Shown here: piece after piece, positions 17,484-25,984 of the stretch
Layout of the letters: each line of letters starts with the position of its first letter
Numbering within the stretch: the first letter of the stretch is position 1
DNA from: Streptantibioticus ferralitis
GTDB taxonomy: Bacteria > Actinomycetota > Actinomycetes > Streptomycetales > Streptomycetaceae
NCBI RefSeq assembly: GCF_029223525.1
Contig: NZ_JARHTQ010000002.1
Location: 310,001-374,000, forward strand
DNA length: 64,000 nt
Direction of reading: 5' to 3'
Translations under genes and position numbers: made by a program
The notes under the pieces: generated by a model
Told to the model about the DNA's origin: nothing
What the model saw: the letters and a program-made list of their open reading frames with translations, nothing else
The model's database searches: none

Positions 17484-17530
17484 GCCCGCGGCCCGGATCC
17501 CCTCCGTCGGTCGGGGTCCGGGCCGCGGGC
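17484..17530. terminator. terminator after the DUF4360 gene
   Basis: A stem of about 18 G-C-rich base pairs with one bulged base and a 10-base loop begins 10 bases after the stop codon. It also precedes the convergent VIT-family gene stop at 17577, so it probably serves both strands. Confidence 0.8.
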
Positions 17531-17576
17531 GGACTCGCGCCTGCCGGGCCGCAGGCCGGACGCTCGGCACGCCCGC

Positions 17577-18533
17577 CTATGAGATGTTCGCTCCCACGAG
17601 GTGCCCGACGAGGAACGTCATCCCCGTCGCGAGGGCACCCAGTACGAACTGGCGCAGTCCGCCGTTCAACGCCGGGCGGCCGGTGAGCCGGGCGACGGCG
17701 CCGCCGCCGACGAAGGCCGCCAGGCCGGCGAGCACCAGGGCCAGTACGAAGCTGGGGAAGCCGATGAAATAGGGAAGCAGCGGGATGAGCGCGCCGACCG
17801 TGAAGGACGCGAAGGACGCCCCTGCCGCCGTCCAGGGCGACGGCAGGTCGTCCGGGTCGATGCCGAGCTCCTCGCGCACATGCACGGCCACGGCCTGCTC
17901 CGGGTCGGCGGAGATCTGCCGGGCGACGACGTCCGCCAGATGGGCGTCGACACCGCGCTTGACGAAGACCTCGGCGAGCTCCCGCTGCTCAGCCCGGGGA
18001 TTGCGCTCGTGCTGGAGTTGCTCGACGGCGACCTCGGCCTCGGTGAGTTCGTTCTGCGAGCTGACCGAGATGTACTCGCCGGTGGCCATGGAGAAGGCAC
18101 CGGCGATCAGACCGGCCAGTCCGGTGAGGGCGATGGTGTGGTTGGCGGCCCCGCCGCCGCCGACGCCCGCGATCAGCGACGCGTTGGTGACGAGTCCGTC
18201 CATGGCGCCGAACACCGCTGGCCGAAGCCAGCCGCCGGAGACGTCACGGTGCCGCAGCGCCCGGTGGCGGCCGCTCGTCTCACGCCTGTTCGACGGCGCC
18301 TGCCCGAAGGGGGGTGCGGTCGGTGGCTGGGGTATGGGCATCGCGTACCGCTCGTTCACCAACGTCTCGTTCACCGGACGTCCGTTCGGATACGGATCGG
18401 CGGGGTACGGACCGTTCGGGTACGGATCGTTCGGGTACGGATCGGCGGCGTAGAACCCCGTCGCGTTCGTGCCCGGAGGGTACGGCCCGGGGGGTGTATC
18501 AGGGGATGAGAGCCACTGCGTGTTGACCGACAC
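17577..18533 (-). CDS. VIT1/CCC1-family iron or manganese transporter
   Basis: A 318-residue membrane protein. The GTG at 18533 with GGAGGG five bases upstream is the best start; an in-frame ATG 81 bases earlier has no ribosome site. The N-terminal 95 residues are a disordered cytoplasmic tail with tandem PYPN-type repeats (about residues 28-50). The transporter begins at FGAMDGLVTNASLIAGVGG, the VIT1 helix 1 signature, and includes GAFSMATGEYISVSSQNE, a cytoplasmic metal-binding helical hairpin rich in Glu, and three C-terminal helices. It would move Fe2+ or Mn2+ in exchange for protons. It starts 74 bases downstream of the P450 gene and may share its transcript. Confidence 0.88.
   Translation of the reverse strand: MSVNTQWLSSPDTPPGPYPPGTNATGFYAADPYPNDPYPNGPYPADPYPNGRPVNETLVNERYAMPIPQPPTAPPFGQAPSNRRETSGRHRALRHRDVSGGWLRPAVFGAMDGLVTNASLIAGVGGGGAANHTIALTGLAGLIAGAFSMATGEYISVSSQNELTEAEVAVEQLQHERNPRAEQRELAEVFVKRGVDAHLADVVARQISADPEQAVAVHVREELGIDPDDLPSPWTAAGASFASFTVGALIPLLPYFIGFPSFVLALVLAGLAAFVGGGAVARLTGRPALNGGLRQFVLGALATGMTFLVGHLVGANIS
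18383..18453 (-). repeat. 15-bp tandem repeat in the VIT-family N-terminus
   Basis: About four and a half copies of a 15-base unit related to GTACGGATCGTTCGG encode the peptide DPYPN/GPYPA repeats in the N-terminal tail of the transporter. Units differ by one to three bases and keep the reading frame, so copy number can change without destroying the protein. Confidence 0.8.
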
Positions 18534-18607
18534 GTCTACCCTCCAACAGCACGGACACTTCGTGAAGCCTGCTTTCGGGTGGGTAACGGAGCTACCAGGT
18601 CCGTGGT

Positions 18608-19927
18608 TCACCAACGGCGGTCAGAACGCGGTCGGCGTCGCACGATCAGGGGCATCGCGCTGGGCATCGGCATCAGTCGGGTGACCAGGTGGGCCGGCCT
18701 TCCCGGTACCGGCTGCACGCTGCACCGGCTGAAGATGACGCTCAGGAAGGCGGCCATCTCCGCTCGGGCGAACTGCTCTCCGGCGCATCCGCGCAGCCCG
18801 CTGCCGAACGGGATGTACGCGTCCCAGGGGATCCCCGGAGTCGACTCGGGCAGCCATCGGTCGGGGTCGAACTGCTCGGGGTGTGCGAACAGTTCGGGGT
18901 CGCGCTGCAGCGCGTAGATGGAGAACAGCACGGTGGCTCCGGCCGGAATGCGGTGTCCGGCGAACTCCACGTCGTTGGTCGGCCGTCGCGTCAGCGTCCA
19001 GGTGGAGGGATACAGCCGCAGCGTCTCGGCGATCACCCGTTGCTGGAAAGCGAGTTCCTGCAGGGTCTCGTGGGAGACATGCCGCACGTCGCGCCTACCG
19101 AGCGCCTCGTCCAGTTCGCGCTGGAAGCGCCGTTGGGCGTCGTGGTTCCGGCTGAGCAGATGGCAGGCCCAGCTCAGGGCGCCGGCGGTGGTCTCGGTAC
19201 CGGCGATCAGCATCGTGAGGACCTCGTCGTAGACCTGCTCATCGCTCAACCCGGCGCCGGTCGCCTCGTCCCGCGCGGTGAGCAGCATCGACAACAGATC
19301 ACCGGATTCAAGCCCACCGGCCGGGTCGGCACGGTACTCCGCGATGGTGTGGCGCACCGCCTCCTGGAGGGTGCGCAACGCCCGTTTGAAACGCAGGTTC
19401 ATCGGAGTGGGAAGTCTGTCGAGTGCGCTGACCGGGGTCAGCGCCCGTCTGCCGAGCCCCTCCAGCAGTACCGGCACGGTGCGCCGGATGTCCTCGGCGA
19501 GGCGCTGTCCGGCATGCCCGGAGAACAGCACCTTGGTGACCGTCGCGAGGCTGAGCGAGAACAGCTCCTGGTCCAACAGGATTTCCGCTCCGTGCCGCCA
19601 GGAGTCGACCCGTGCCTCCGCCAGTTCGCACATGGTCGCCGCGTACTGCCGGATCCTGGACGGGTGGAACACCGGCCGAACGGGTCCGCGCCGCGGCACG
19701 GGGGCATCTGCCGCCGCCTCGGTCACCAGCAGCTGCCGGATGAGCACGGGGGAGTTGACCGCATAGGCCGCCCGGGGGCCCAGGCGGAACCGCACGACAT
19801 CACCGTGCGCCCGCAGCGATCGGACGAACTCCAGTGGCTGACGGCGCAGTTGCGGCATGTGCCCGAGAAGGGGGAGTGCGCCCGGCATGGACGGGATCGG
19901 AAGGTGGTGGGAAGTGGTGGCACGCAT
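18608..19927 (-). CDS. cytochrome P450, terpene-oxygenase-like
   Basis: A 439-residue P450. The start at ATG 19927 follows GAGGAGGAGCC; an in-frame ATG 60 bases upstream lacks this site. It has the PSMPGALPLLGH proline-rich entry, the oxygen-binding I-helix IAGTETTAG, the K-helix ETLR, the PERF-region FDPDRW and the haem loop FGSGLRGCAGEQFA with the cysteine ligand. The long-form architecture (LPLLGH...FDPDRWLPE) is closer to the CYP170/CYP183 sesquiterpene oxidases than to CYP105. No terpene cyclase or ferredoxin adjoins it, so the substrate is open. The VIT-family gene follows on the same strand. Confidence 0.88.
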   Translation of the reverse strand: MRATTSHHLPIPSMPGALPLLGHMPQLRRQPLEFVRSLRAHGDVVRFRLGPRAAYAVNSPVLIRQLLVTEAAADAPVPRRGPVRPVFHPSRIRQYAATMCELAEARVDSWRHGAEILLDQELFSLSLATVTKVLFSGHAGQRLAEDIRRTVPVLLEGLGRRALTPVSALDRLPTPMNLRFKRALRTLQEAVRHTIAEYRADPAGGLESGDLLSMLLTARDEATGAGLSDEQVYDEVLTMLIAGTETTAGALSWACHLLSRNHDAQRRFQRELDEALGRRDVRHVSHETLQELAFQQRVIAETLRLYPSTWTLTRRPTNDVEFAGHRIPAGATVLFSIYALQRDPELFAHPEQFDPDRWLPESTPGIPWDAYIPFGSGLRGCAGEQFARAEMAAFLSVIFSRCSVQPVPGRPAHLVTRLMPMPSAMPLIVRRRPRSDRRW

Positions 19928-20240
19928 GTGTCGGCTCCTCCTCGGGCGAGCGATGACCGACGGACGCGCGCCGGGGATGCCGCTCACTTCCAGCCGTGGC
20001 TTCCCCCGCTCCTGCCCGTGCGAGGTGCCGCAAAACGGGCGGAGCCCGGCCCACGGGTGCGAAGGAGCGCAGGCGGCGCGGACCGTATGGGCCGCTGGCC
20101 CGTTGCGAGCGCTGTGCGCTCCGGCGATCTCGTCCGGACTTGTCCGCCGGGGCGGGCGCTCATCGCGTTTATAGGCATTTAAAAGCCCCTGTTACGTACT
20201 ACGCTGTTGTCGTTCTGCTGAACAAGTTGGAGATGGTGCG
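19928..20240. other. intergenic region with a probable promoter
   Basis: A 313-base gap between the divergent P450 and a small hypothetical gene. The part near 20160-20215 is AT-rich for this genome (TTTATAGGCATTTAAAAGCC) and contains an imperfect inverted repeat around GGC-ATTTAAAA-GCC; it is the likely promoter for the gene at 20241. I see no gene in it. Confidence 0.5.
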
Positions 20241-20594
20241 ATGCTGGCGGTGGATGTGCGGCAGTCGCTGCGTCATGGGGAGACGGTCGAGGAGGGCGCG
20301 GCGCGCTGGTGGCGCTTTTCGGCGCACACCGTAGAGCAGCACGGTGACTACCTGCTGGCCTTCGTGGACGGCGGGGTGTGTGTCGGCGCCTTCGAGATCC
20401 GTTCCGCCCGGGCCGATGAGGAGGCGGGCGGCAAGTACGTCTTCGACCTGGCTCCGGCCGACCGCTTCCAGTGGGCGCTGGGCCGCAGACTGCCGCTGCC
20501 CGCCGGGCGGAATCCCGCGCGGATCCTGACCGGACAGGCTCTGCGGGAGTTCCTGGACGCCCAGCCCCGCCAGGCACCCGCGACGCGGAGCTGA
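20241..20594 (+). CDS. hypothetical protein (117 aa)
   Basis: A 117-residue acidic cytoplasmic protein with no signal peptide or membrane helix. It is predicted to be mostly beta (WWRFSAHTVEQHGDYLLAFVDGG, GGKYVFDLAP), ending in a proline- and arginine-rich tail. GTTGGAGATGG precedes the ATG. The gene is followed 14 bases later by another small gene of unknown function on the same strand, so the two probably form an operon. I do not recognise either family. Confidence 0.65.
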   Translation: MLAVDVRQSLRHGETVEEGAARWWRFSAHTVEQHGDYLLAFVDGGVCVGAFEIRSARADEEAGGKYVFDLAPADRFQWALGRRLPLPAGRNPARILTGQALREFLDAQPRQAPATRS

Positions 20595-20608
20595 GGGAGG
20601 CTGACCGT

Positions 20609-20971
20609 ATGTCCCGCGAGCATGAAGCCGTCGAGGCCCTTCTGGAGGGCGGGCCCGTTCTCATGGACCTCCCGGATCCCGGCCGACGCCTCCAGCTGCG
20701 CACCTCCTACGGGTTGACCCGGGCGCGCTTCGGCTTCACCGCCGCTCCCGGCTCCACCGGCGACCCGCGGCTGCGCAGGATCACCGAGCACCTGCCGCCG
20801 ACGTTCGCGGCCCGGCTGTTCGAGGCCCACCAAGCCGGTTCCACCGAACGGCAGTTGGAGCTCATCACCGCCGAGGGCCTACAGGAGATGTACTTCACGG
20901 ACCGCGGCCGCCGGGCCCGCGACCTGACGGTGGACTTCACCAATCTCGACTACATCGAACTCGGCTACTGA
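20609..20971 (+). CDS. hypothetical protein (120 aa)
   Basis: A 120-residue protein, start chosen at ATG 20609 behind GAGGGAGG. It has a beta-rich first half (VLMDLPDPGRRLQLRTSYGLTRARFGF) and a helical second half (LPPTFAARLFEAHQAGS), ending in VDFTNLDYIELGY. No motif or membrane segment is visible. It lies 14 bases after the previous small gene; a paired function is likely but unknown. Confidence 0.62.
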   Translation: MSREHEAVEALLEGGPVLMDLPDPGRRLQLRTSYGLTRARFGFTAAPGSTGDPRLRRITEHLPPTFAARLFEAHQAGSTERQLELITAEGLQEMYFTDRGRRARDLTVDFTNLDYIELGY

Positions 20972-21054
20972 GACCGGCACGGTCTCGCGTTTCCCCGGTG
21001 GTGCCATGATCTGCACCGCGGCGGATACGCGCGCCGGAACCGCGGAGGGATGAC

Positions 21055-21333
21055 ATGACGCGTCACCGTGCAGGCACGGCCAGCACAGCGGAAACGCCTG
21101 CGACGGCTGCCGAGAACCCAGTGGATCCCGCACAGTTCGCCACGGAGGAGTTCCGTATCAAGGCACCCATACGCCCGACGATCTCCAAGGTGAGCTGCCC
21201 GCACTGCCCGGGAGCGGCCTTCTTCGACGGCACGTCGGGCTGGATGTGCATGAAGTGCGGTCCGGTGTACGGGGCGGCGCTGCAGGCAGACGGCGTGAGC
21301 CGGGAACCGTCCTCGGACGACACCCGCCAATGA
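21055..21333 (+). CDS. small zinc-ribbon protein (92 aa)
   Basis: A 92-residue protein with a Thr/Ala-rich disordered N-terminus and a C-terminal zinc ribbon: CPHC near residues 46-49 and CMKC near residues 62-65. The ATG follows GCGGAGGGATGAC. The ribbon resembles nucleic-acid-binding treble-clef proteins but no further domain is attached. Function unknown. Confidence 0.65.
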   Translation: MTRHRAGTASTAETPATAAENPVDPAQFATEEFRIKAPIRPTISKVSCPHCPGAAFFDGTSGWMCMKCGPVYGAALQADGVSREPSSDDTRQ

Positions 21334-21380
21334 TCTTGCGCTGGTGACCGGCCCATTGGGGGCCGAGCCCCCACGACTCG

Positions 21381-21728
21381 ATGCTGACCCCGCTCACCGT
21401 TCGTGGTGTGTGGGTCGCACCGCGTGGGGATGCGTCTTGCGACGAGCACCTCAAGGAGAGCGCGCTGGAGCGCGGCGAGAGCGAGCGCCGGGCGGAGGAG
21501 ATCGCGTCCCGCACGGTGAACAAGGAACGCGCCCGCGCCGGTGAGTCCACGTCGGCCAGCCGCCAGTCCGTCGAGGGCATGTCCTCCTCCCGCCGTGGCG
21601 GACTGCGCTCCGGTTCCGGCGCCGAGGGGCCGACCAAGGACCAACTGTATGCCGAGGCGCAGCGGCGGCACATCAAGGGCCGCTCGTCGATGACCAGGTC
21701 CGAACTGAAGGACGCCCTGGGCGAGTAG
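21381..21728 (+). CDS. plasmid-stabilisation-like protein with Rho-N/SAP-like tail
   Basis: A 115-residue lysine/arginine-rich protein. From about residue 23 it follows the streptomycete family annotated plasmid stabilization protein: EHLKESALERGES, ASRTVNKERARAGES, SSRRGGLRSGSG, and the C-terminal TKDQLYAEAQRRHIKGRSSMTRSELKDAL, a SAP/Rho-N-like nucleic-acid-binding helix pair. The first 20 residues do not match the family start (usually a basic peptide before EHIKES), so the true start may be one of the GTGs just downstream, or the 5' end has diverged. No plasmid gene is nearby. Confidence 0.7.
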   Translation: MLTPLTVRGVWVAPRGDASCDEHLKESALERGESERRAEEIASRTVNKERARAGESTSASRQSVEGMSSSRRGGLRSGSGAEGPTKDQLYAEAQRRHIKGRSSMTRSELKDALGE

Positions 21729-21851
21729 GGCGGCATCGGCGCAAGCCGCCCGCCGCCGTAGTGGCGAGCAACCCCCACGGAGCGGACCGGCCGACCCGAA
21801 CCTGCCGCAACCCGACCAACAGCCGCCGGACAGGCCCTAGGCTTCCTGACC

Positions 21852-23066
21852 ATGACGGCAGGAGACTCGCTCGCGACCGGTCAACGCTCCCTCGGTGACA
21901 AGGACATCAGCTACCCGCTGTGGCCGCCGTTGACCAACGGCTGCCCGCGGACGAGCACGGACGAGGTCGCGTACCCCGTCGAGGTCGACTACACCTATGA
22001 GAGGGTCAACTCCGACCTCCTCTCCCACTCCGGTCGTGGGAGCCGCGGAAGTGGGCTCGACCGGTGGGCGCCGCTGCTGCCGCCGCTGGCCGCGCCGGGA
22101 CTCGGTGAGGGGGGCACGCCACTGGTCGACATCGGCGGCGGCGTCTTCGTCAAGGACGAGTCGCGCAACCCGACGTGGAGCCACAAGGACCGGTTGAACC
22201 GCTGCACGGTCAGCGCCGCCGTCGGTGTGGGAGCGCAGGGCGTCGTCGTCGCCTCGTCCGGCAACCACGGCGCCTCCGCCGCCGCCTTCGCGGCGCGTGC
22301 CGGACTGCGCTGTGTGGTGCTCGCATCCGACGGTATGCCGCCCGCGGTCGACACCTTCCTGAACGCCTACGGCGCCACCGTGCTGCCCGTCCCGGAGGCC
22401 GCCCGATGGCCGCTCATGCGGCAGTTGGTCGAGCGGTTCGACCTGCATCCGGTCAGCAACCTCACCGTCACCCACACCGGCCACCCGTTCGGCGCCGAGG
22501 GCTACAAGACGATCGCGTACGAGATCTTCACCGAACTCGGGGTGCCGGAAGCCGTGTTCGTCCCCACCGGCTATGGAGAACTGCTCTTCGGCGTCTGGAA
22601 GGGCTTCGCGGAACTGAAACGCCTCGGTCTCGCGCAGCGGACCCCGCGCATGTTCGCCTGTGAGCCCGCCGCCGGGGGCCCGCTCGCCGCCGCCCTGCGC
22701 GCGGGGCGGCTGACCGGGCGGATCCCGGTGGGGCCGACCTCCGCGTACGCCATCGACTGCTCGGTCGCGGGCCACCGGGGCATCGTCGCCGTCCGGGAGA
22801 GCGGCGGCGAGGCGCTTGTCGTCAGCGACGAGGAGATGCGCTCCGCCCAGTCGGAACTGGCCGGGCAAGGGCTGTGGGCGGAGCTCTCCAGCGCCGCGGG
22901 GCTCGCCGGGCTGCGCGGCTACGGCGCATTCGACGGACCGGTGGTGTGCGTGTCCACATCCAGCGGTTTCAAGGACCTCAGCGTCGGCTCGCGCAAGTCC
23001 GAGGCCGTCGAACCGACATGGGACGGGGTGCTGAGCCGACTGCGTGCCACGGGCTTTCCCACGTGA
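21852..23066 (+). CDS. threonine-synthase-like PLP-dependent enzyme
   Basis: A 404-residue fold-type II PLP enzyme. The Schiff-base lysine is in WSHKDR (Lys112), the substrate/phosphate loop is ASSGNHG near residue 136, and the PLP-phosphate-binding Gly run is in VFVPTGYGELLFG near residue 238. Overall layout (KDESRNPTWSHKDR) matches threonine synthase and related dehydratases, but the sequence is divergent and no thr operon is adjacent, so it may act on another amino acid. Its 3' end overlaps the convergent DMT transporter gene by 148 bases. Confidence 0.82.
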   Translation: MTAGDSLATGQRSLGDKDISYPLWPPLTNGCPRTSTDEVAYPVEVDYTYERVNSDLLSHSGRGSRGSGLDRWAPLLPPLAAPGLGEGGTPLVDIGGGVFVKDESRNPTWSHKDRLNRCTVSAAVGVGAQGVVVASSGNHGASAAAFAARAGLRCVVLASDGMPPAVDTFLNAYGATVLPVPEAARWPLMRQLVERFDLHPVSNLTVTHTGHPFGAEGYKTIAYEIFTELGVPEAVFVPTGYGELLFGVWKGFAELKRLGLAQRTPRMFACEPAAGGPLAAALRAGRLTGRIPVGPTSAYAIDCSVAGHRGIVAVRESGGEALVVSDEEMRSAQSELAGQGLWAELSSAAGLAGLRGYGAFDGPVVCVSTSSGFKDLSVGSRKSEAVEPTWDGVLSRLRATGFPT

Positions 23067-23983
23067 TCGGCCGAAGTCCCGCCCAGTGCCGCTGAGTCGA
23101 CCGCGAGTCGGGCTCCGGGACCTGCGGGGGTGATCCCCACGCAGACCCCGGCCCCCACCAGCAGGGCGCCCAGCAACTCGCCGATGTGGAGGCTTCCCGT
23201 GCCGAGGGCCCAGGCCGAGAGCGCCGCGGCGATCGGGACCAGTCCGGCGAACAGCCCCGCGCGCTCCGCGCCCAGCCGGGACAGCCCGGCGTACCACAGC
23301 AGGAACGCGATCGCGGTGAGCAGGACCGCCAGGTACAGCAGCGCGGTGAGCTCGGCCGCCGTCGGGCGGCGTAGCACCGCGGCGCCGTCGACGGCCAGGC
23401 CGGTGCCGGCGAACAGCGGAACCGCGATCACGGTGGCGTACGCGGAGATACGGACCGGCCCCAGTCGGGGCAGCAACGGTATGGCCACCAGCGAGAAGGC
23501 CGCCTCGCAGGCCAGTGTGCCCAGCGCGTACAGCACTCCGGTCGGGCTGGCCGCGCCGACGCCCTGCACCACCGCCGCCCCGGCCACCACCAGTGCGGAG
23601 GCGGCGATCACCCGCGGCCGTGGGCGGCGCCGGGCCAGCGCCGGTCCGACAAGGGCGAGCACCAGCGGGGTGCAGCCCACCACGCTGCCCACCGCGGCCG
23701 GGTCGGCGGCGCGCAGCGCGTGCACCATCAGGATGTTGAAGGCGAACAGGCCGGTTCCGGCGAGCACGGTCAGCCGCGCCAGCTCGCGCGGGGTCAGACG
23801 CGGGGTGAGCGGGCCCCGCAGCCGGGCGATCGGCAGCAGGACGGCGGCGGCGAGCAGGTATCGGGCGGCCTGGCCGCCGGACAGCGGGTAATGGACGATC
23901 GCCGCGGTCACGCCCGTAGAGCAGCCCAGCAGGACCATTGCCGTGGCGGCCTGTACACCGCCGGTGGTGTGGGGAAAGCGCAT
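22919..23983 (-). CDS. DMT-superfamily (EamA) exporter
   Basis: A 354-residue membrane protein with ten hydrophobic helices arranged as two EamA repeats (MVLLGCSTGVTAAIVHYPLSGG at the start, later GVLYALGTLACEAAFSLVA). It probably exports an amino acid or metabolite. ATG 23983 begins the first helix; the longer open frame upstream is basic and implausible. It is divergent from a MocR regulator with a 68-base shared promoter region, a common arrangement for a regulator and its target. The last 55 residues (TSADHVGKPVARS...) lie antisense inside the neighbouring PLP enzyme gene and look like a read-through extension. Confidence 0.84.
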   Translation of the reverse strand: MRFPHTTGGVQAATAMVLLGCSTGVTAAIVHYPLSGGQAARYLLAAAVLLPIARLRGPLTPRLTPRELARLTVLAGTGLFAFNILMVHALRAADPAAVGSVVGCTPLVLALVGPALARRRPRPRVIAASALVVAGAAVVQGVGAASPTGVLYALGTLACEAAFSLVAIPLLPRLGPVRISAYATVIAVPLFAGTGLAVDGAAVLRRPTAAELTALLYLAVLLTAIAFLLWYAGLSRLGAERAGLFAGLVPIAAALSAWALGTGSLHIGELLGALLVGAGVCVGITPAGPGARLAVDSAALGGTSADHVGKPVARSRLSTPSHVGSTASDLREPTLRSLKPLDVDTHTTGPSNAP

Positions 23984-24006
23984 GCCTGGCACGCTAGGCA
24001 GTGGAG

Positions 24007-24026
24007 TGGACCTCGATACAGGTCCA
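24007..24026. promoter_or_regulatory. candidate MocR operator
   Basis: TGGACC and GGTCCA form an inverted repeat separated by eight bases, in the 68-base gap between the divergent exporter and MocR genes. A related half-site (GGACCA) follows at about 24045-24050. MocR/PdxR proteins bind repeated half-sites of this kind next to their own genes. Confidence 0.6.
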
Positions 24027-24051
24027 TTGATCTGGCGGTCTGGAGGACCAC

Positions 24052-25470
24052 TTGCTGGATTTGCTGATCGCCGTGGACCGTGAGCGGGGCGATCTGGCCC
24101 GGCAGCTGACCGCGGCCCTGCGGGACGGCGTCCGGGCGGGACGGCTGGGCGGCGGCTCCAGGCTTCCGTCGACCCGTGTGCTCGCCGCCGACCTGGGCGT
24201 TTCGCGGGGCGTCGTCGTCGAGGCGTATGCACAACTGGTCGCCGAGGGCTATCTGACCAGCCGGCGCGGATCGGGGACCCGGGTGGCGAACGGCGTCTCG
24301 CAGGCGGCCCCGCCGCAGCCGGGCGCCGGTATCACGCTCGTCCCGGCCGTCAGGTACGACCTCAAGCCCGGCACCCCTGATCTGGCCGCGTTCCCGCGCA
24401 CGGCCTGGCTGGCCGCGACCCGTCAGGCGCTGGCCGACGCCCGGCACAGCCACCTCGGCTACGGGGATCCGGCCGGGCTGCCGGAGCTACGCGCCGAGCT
24501 GGCCGCCTATCTGGGCAGGGTGCGCGCGGCGGTCGCGGCGCCCGAGCGGGTGGTCGTGGTCAGCGGCGTCGCACAGAGCCTGGCATTGCTCGCCACGGTG
24601 CTGGCGGCCCGAGGACACCGGCGGCTGGCCGTCGAGGACCCCGGCTCGCCCGGGGCGCTCGCGCTGCTGCGCGCCCATGGCTTCGACCCGGTGGGCGTAC
24701 CGGTGGACGCGGAGGGCATGGACGTCGCCAAGCTGGCGGACAGTGGCGCGACCGTAGCGCTGGTGACCCCGGCGCATCAGTATCCGACGGGGGTCGTGCT
24801 CTCACCGCGGCGCAGGGCCGCGCTGGCCGAGTGGGCGGGCGCGGTGGACGGCCTGGTGCTGGAGGACGACTACGACGCGGAGTTCCGCTACGACCGTGAG
24901 CCGGTGGGCTGTCTTCAGGGCCTCGCGCCGGACCGGGTGGTGCACCTCGGCTCGCTGAGCAAGGCGCTCGCACCGGGACTGCGTCTTGGGTGGGCGGTGG
25001 TGCCGGAGTGGCTGGTGGGTGAGTTCCGCGAGGCCAAGCGGTACGCGGACCTCGGTACCGGCGCCCTCGACCAGCTGGCCTTCGCCGGGCTGCTCACATC
25101 CGGGGCCTATGACCGGCATCTGCGGGCGATGCGCGGCCGCTACCGGGCGCGCCGTGACGCGCTCGTCGAGGCGCTGGCCCGACGTCTGCCCGCCGCAGAC
25201 GTCCGTGGCGTCGCGGCGGGGCTGCACCTCTATCTGGACCTTCCGCGCGACGCCGCGGAAGCGGCCGTAGTGACCGCCTGCGCCGAGCGGGGCCTGGGCG
25301 TCGAGGCGGTGGCGCCCATGCGGTTGACGCCGGGCGGCCCCGCCCTGGTGCTGGGCTACGCCGGTCACTCGCAGCGCCACCTGGCGCTGGCCGCGGGTCT
25401 TCTGGGCGAGGCGGTGGCCGCCTGCGCGCCGGTGACGACCTCGCGCCGTGGCGCAGGGCAACCAGGATGA
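24052..25470 (+). CDS. MocR/PdxR-family transcriptional regulator
   Basis: A 472-residue fusion of a GntR winged helix (about residues 10-78; GSRLPSTRVLAADLGVSRGVVVEAY is the recognition region) and a fold-type I aminotransferase-like domain. The PLP lysine is in LGSLSKALAPGLRLGW and the aspartate in LEDDYDAEFRYDR. The TTG start at 24052 has GGAGG five bases upstream. It would sense an amino acid or vitamin B6 through PLP and control the divergent DMT exporter. It ends against a strong terminator shared with the Rpf-like gene. Confidence 0.88.
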   Translation: MLDLLIAVDRERGDLARQLTAALRDGVRAGRLGGGSRLPSTRVLAADLGVSRGVVVEAYAQLVAEGYLTSRRGSGTRVANGVSQAAPPQPGAGITLVPAVRYDLKPGTPDLAAFPRTAWLAATRQALADARHSHLGYGDPAGLPELRAELAAYLGRVRAAVAAPERVVVVSGVAQSLALLATVLAARGHRRLAVEDPGSPGALALLRAHGFDPVGVPVDAEGMDVAKLADSGATVALVTPAHQYPTGVVLSPRRRAALAEWAGAVDGLVLEDDYDAEFRYDREPVGCLQGLAPDRVVHLGSLSKALAPGLRLGWAVVPEWLVGEFREAKRYADLGTGALDQLAFAGLLTSGAYDRHLRAMRGRYRARRDALVEALARRLPAADVRGVAAGLHLYLDLPRDAAEAAVVTACAERGLGVEAVAPMRLTPGGPALVLGYAGHSQRHLALAAGLLGEAVAACAPVTTSRRGAGQPG

Positions 25471-25503
25471 TGCGGACCGGCGGTCATGCGACTACCGAAG
25501 CAG

Positions 25504-25537
25504 AAGGCCTGTCCGGGGAGTTTCCCGGGCAGGCCTT
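25504..25537. terminator. bidirectional terminator between the MocR and Rpf-like genes
   Basis: A 14-base-pair stem (AAGGCCTG outer arm) with a six-base loop lies between two convergent genes, 33 bases from the MocR stop and 10 bases from the Rpf-like stop. On the minus strand the outer arm ends in CCTT, on the plus strand likewise, so it can serve both. Confidence 0.85.
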
Positions 25538-25547
25538 GAGCCGTGGG

Positions 25548-25910
25548 TCACTTCAGGCCGCCGGCCTTGGCGCACTGCCAGGCGCCCGGGCCCTGCATGG
25601 CCAGGAGCTTGTTGGCGACGGTGATCTGCTGGTCCTTGGTGGCGTGGTCGGCGCGGGGGGCGAACTTCAGGCCGCCGGCGGCTGCCCAGCTGGAGGGGGA
25701 GAACTGCAGGCCGCCGTAGTGGCCGTTGCCGCCGGTGTTGTGGTTGGACCAGTTGCCGCTGGATTCGCACTGGGCTACGCGGTCCCAGGTGGCGGTGGTG
25801 GCGGCGGAGGCGGTGGTGGCGCTGAGGACGGGGATGGTGATGGCGGCGGTGGCGATGCCGGCGAGCGTGGCGATGCGGGTGGTCTTGGAGGCATGGCTGA
25901 GCTTGGGCAT
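25548..25910 (-). CDS. Rpf-like secreted muralytic protein
   Basis: A 120-residue exported protein. A Sec signal (KTTRIATLAGIATAAITIPVLSATTASA) is followed directly by a single resuscitation-promoting-factor domain: TATWDRVAQCESSGNW with the catalytic glutamate, HYGGLQFSPSSW, ATKDQQITVANKLL and the closing disulfide cysteine in GAWQCAKAGG. No LysM or G5 domain is attached, so it is a minimal Rpf. Such enzymes cleave peptidoglycan during spore germination. A c-di-AMP riboswitch sits in the leader, as for rpfA in streptomycetes, tying expression to second-messenger level. Confidence 0.93.
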   Translation of the reverse strand: MPKLSHASKTTRIATLAGIATAAITIPVLSATTASAATTATWDRVAQCESSGNWSNHNTGGNGHYGGLQFSPSSWAAAGGLKFAPRADHATKDQQITVANKLLAMQGPGAWQCAKAGGLK

Positions 25911-25984
25911 GGGTGTGGTTCCTCACCGACGCCTGCGAGGTCAGCTGTCGGGTTCGGGCTGGTGAGTGCCCGGTCGCGGCTGGT

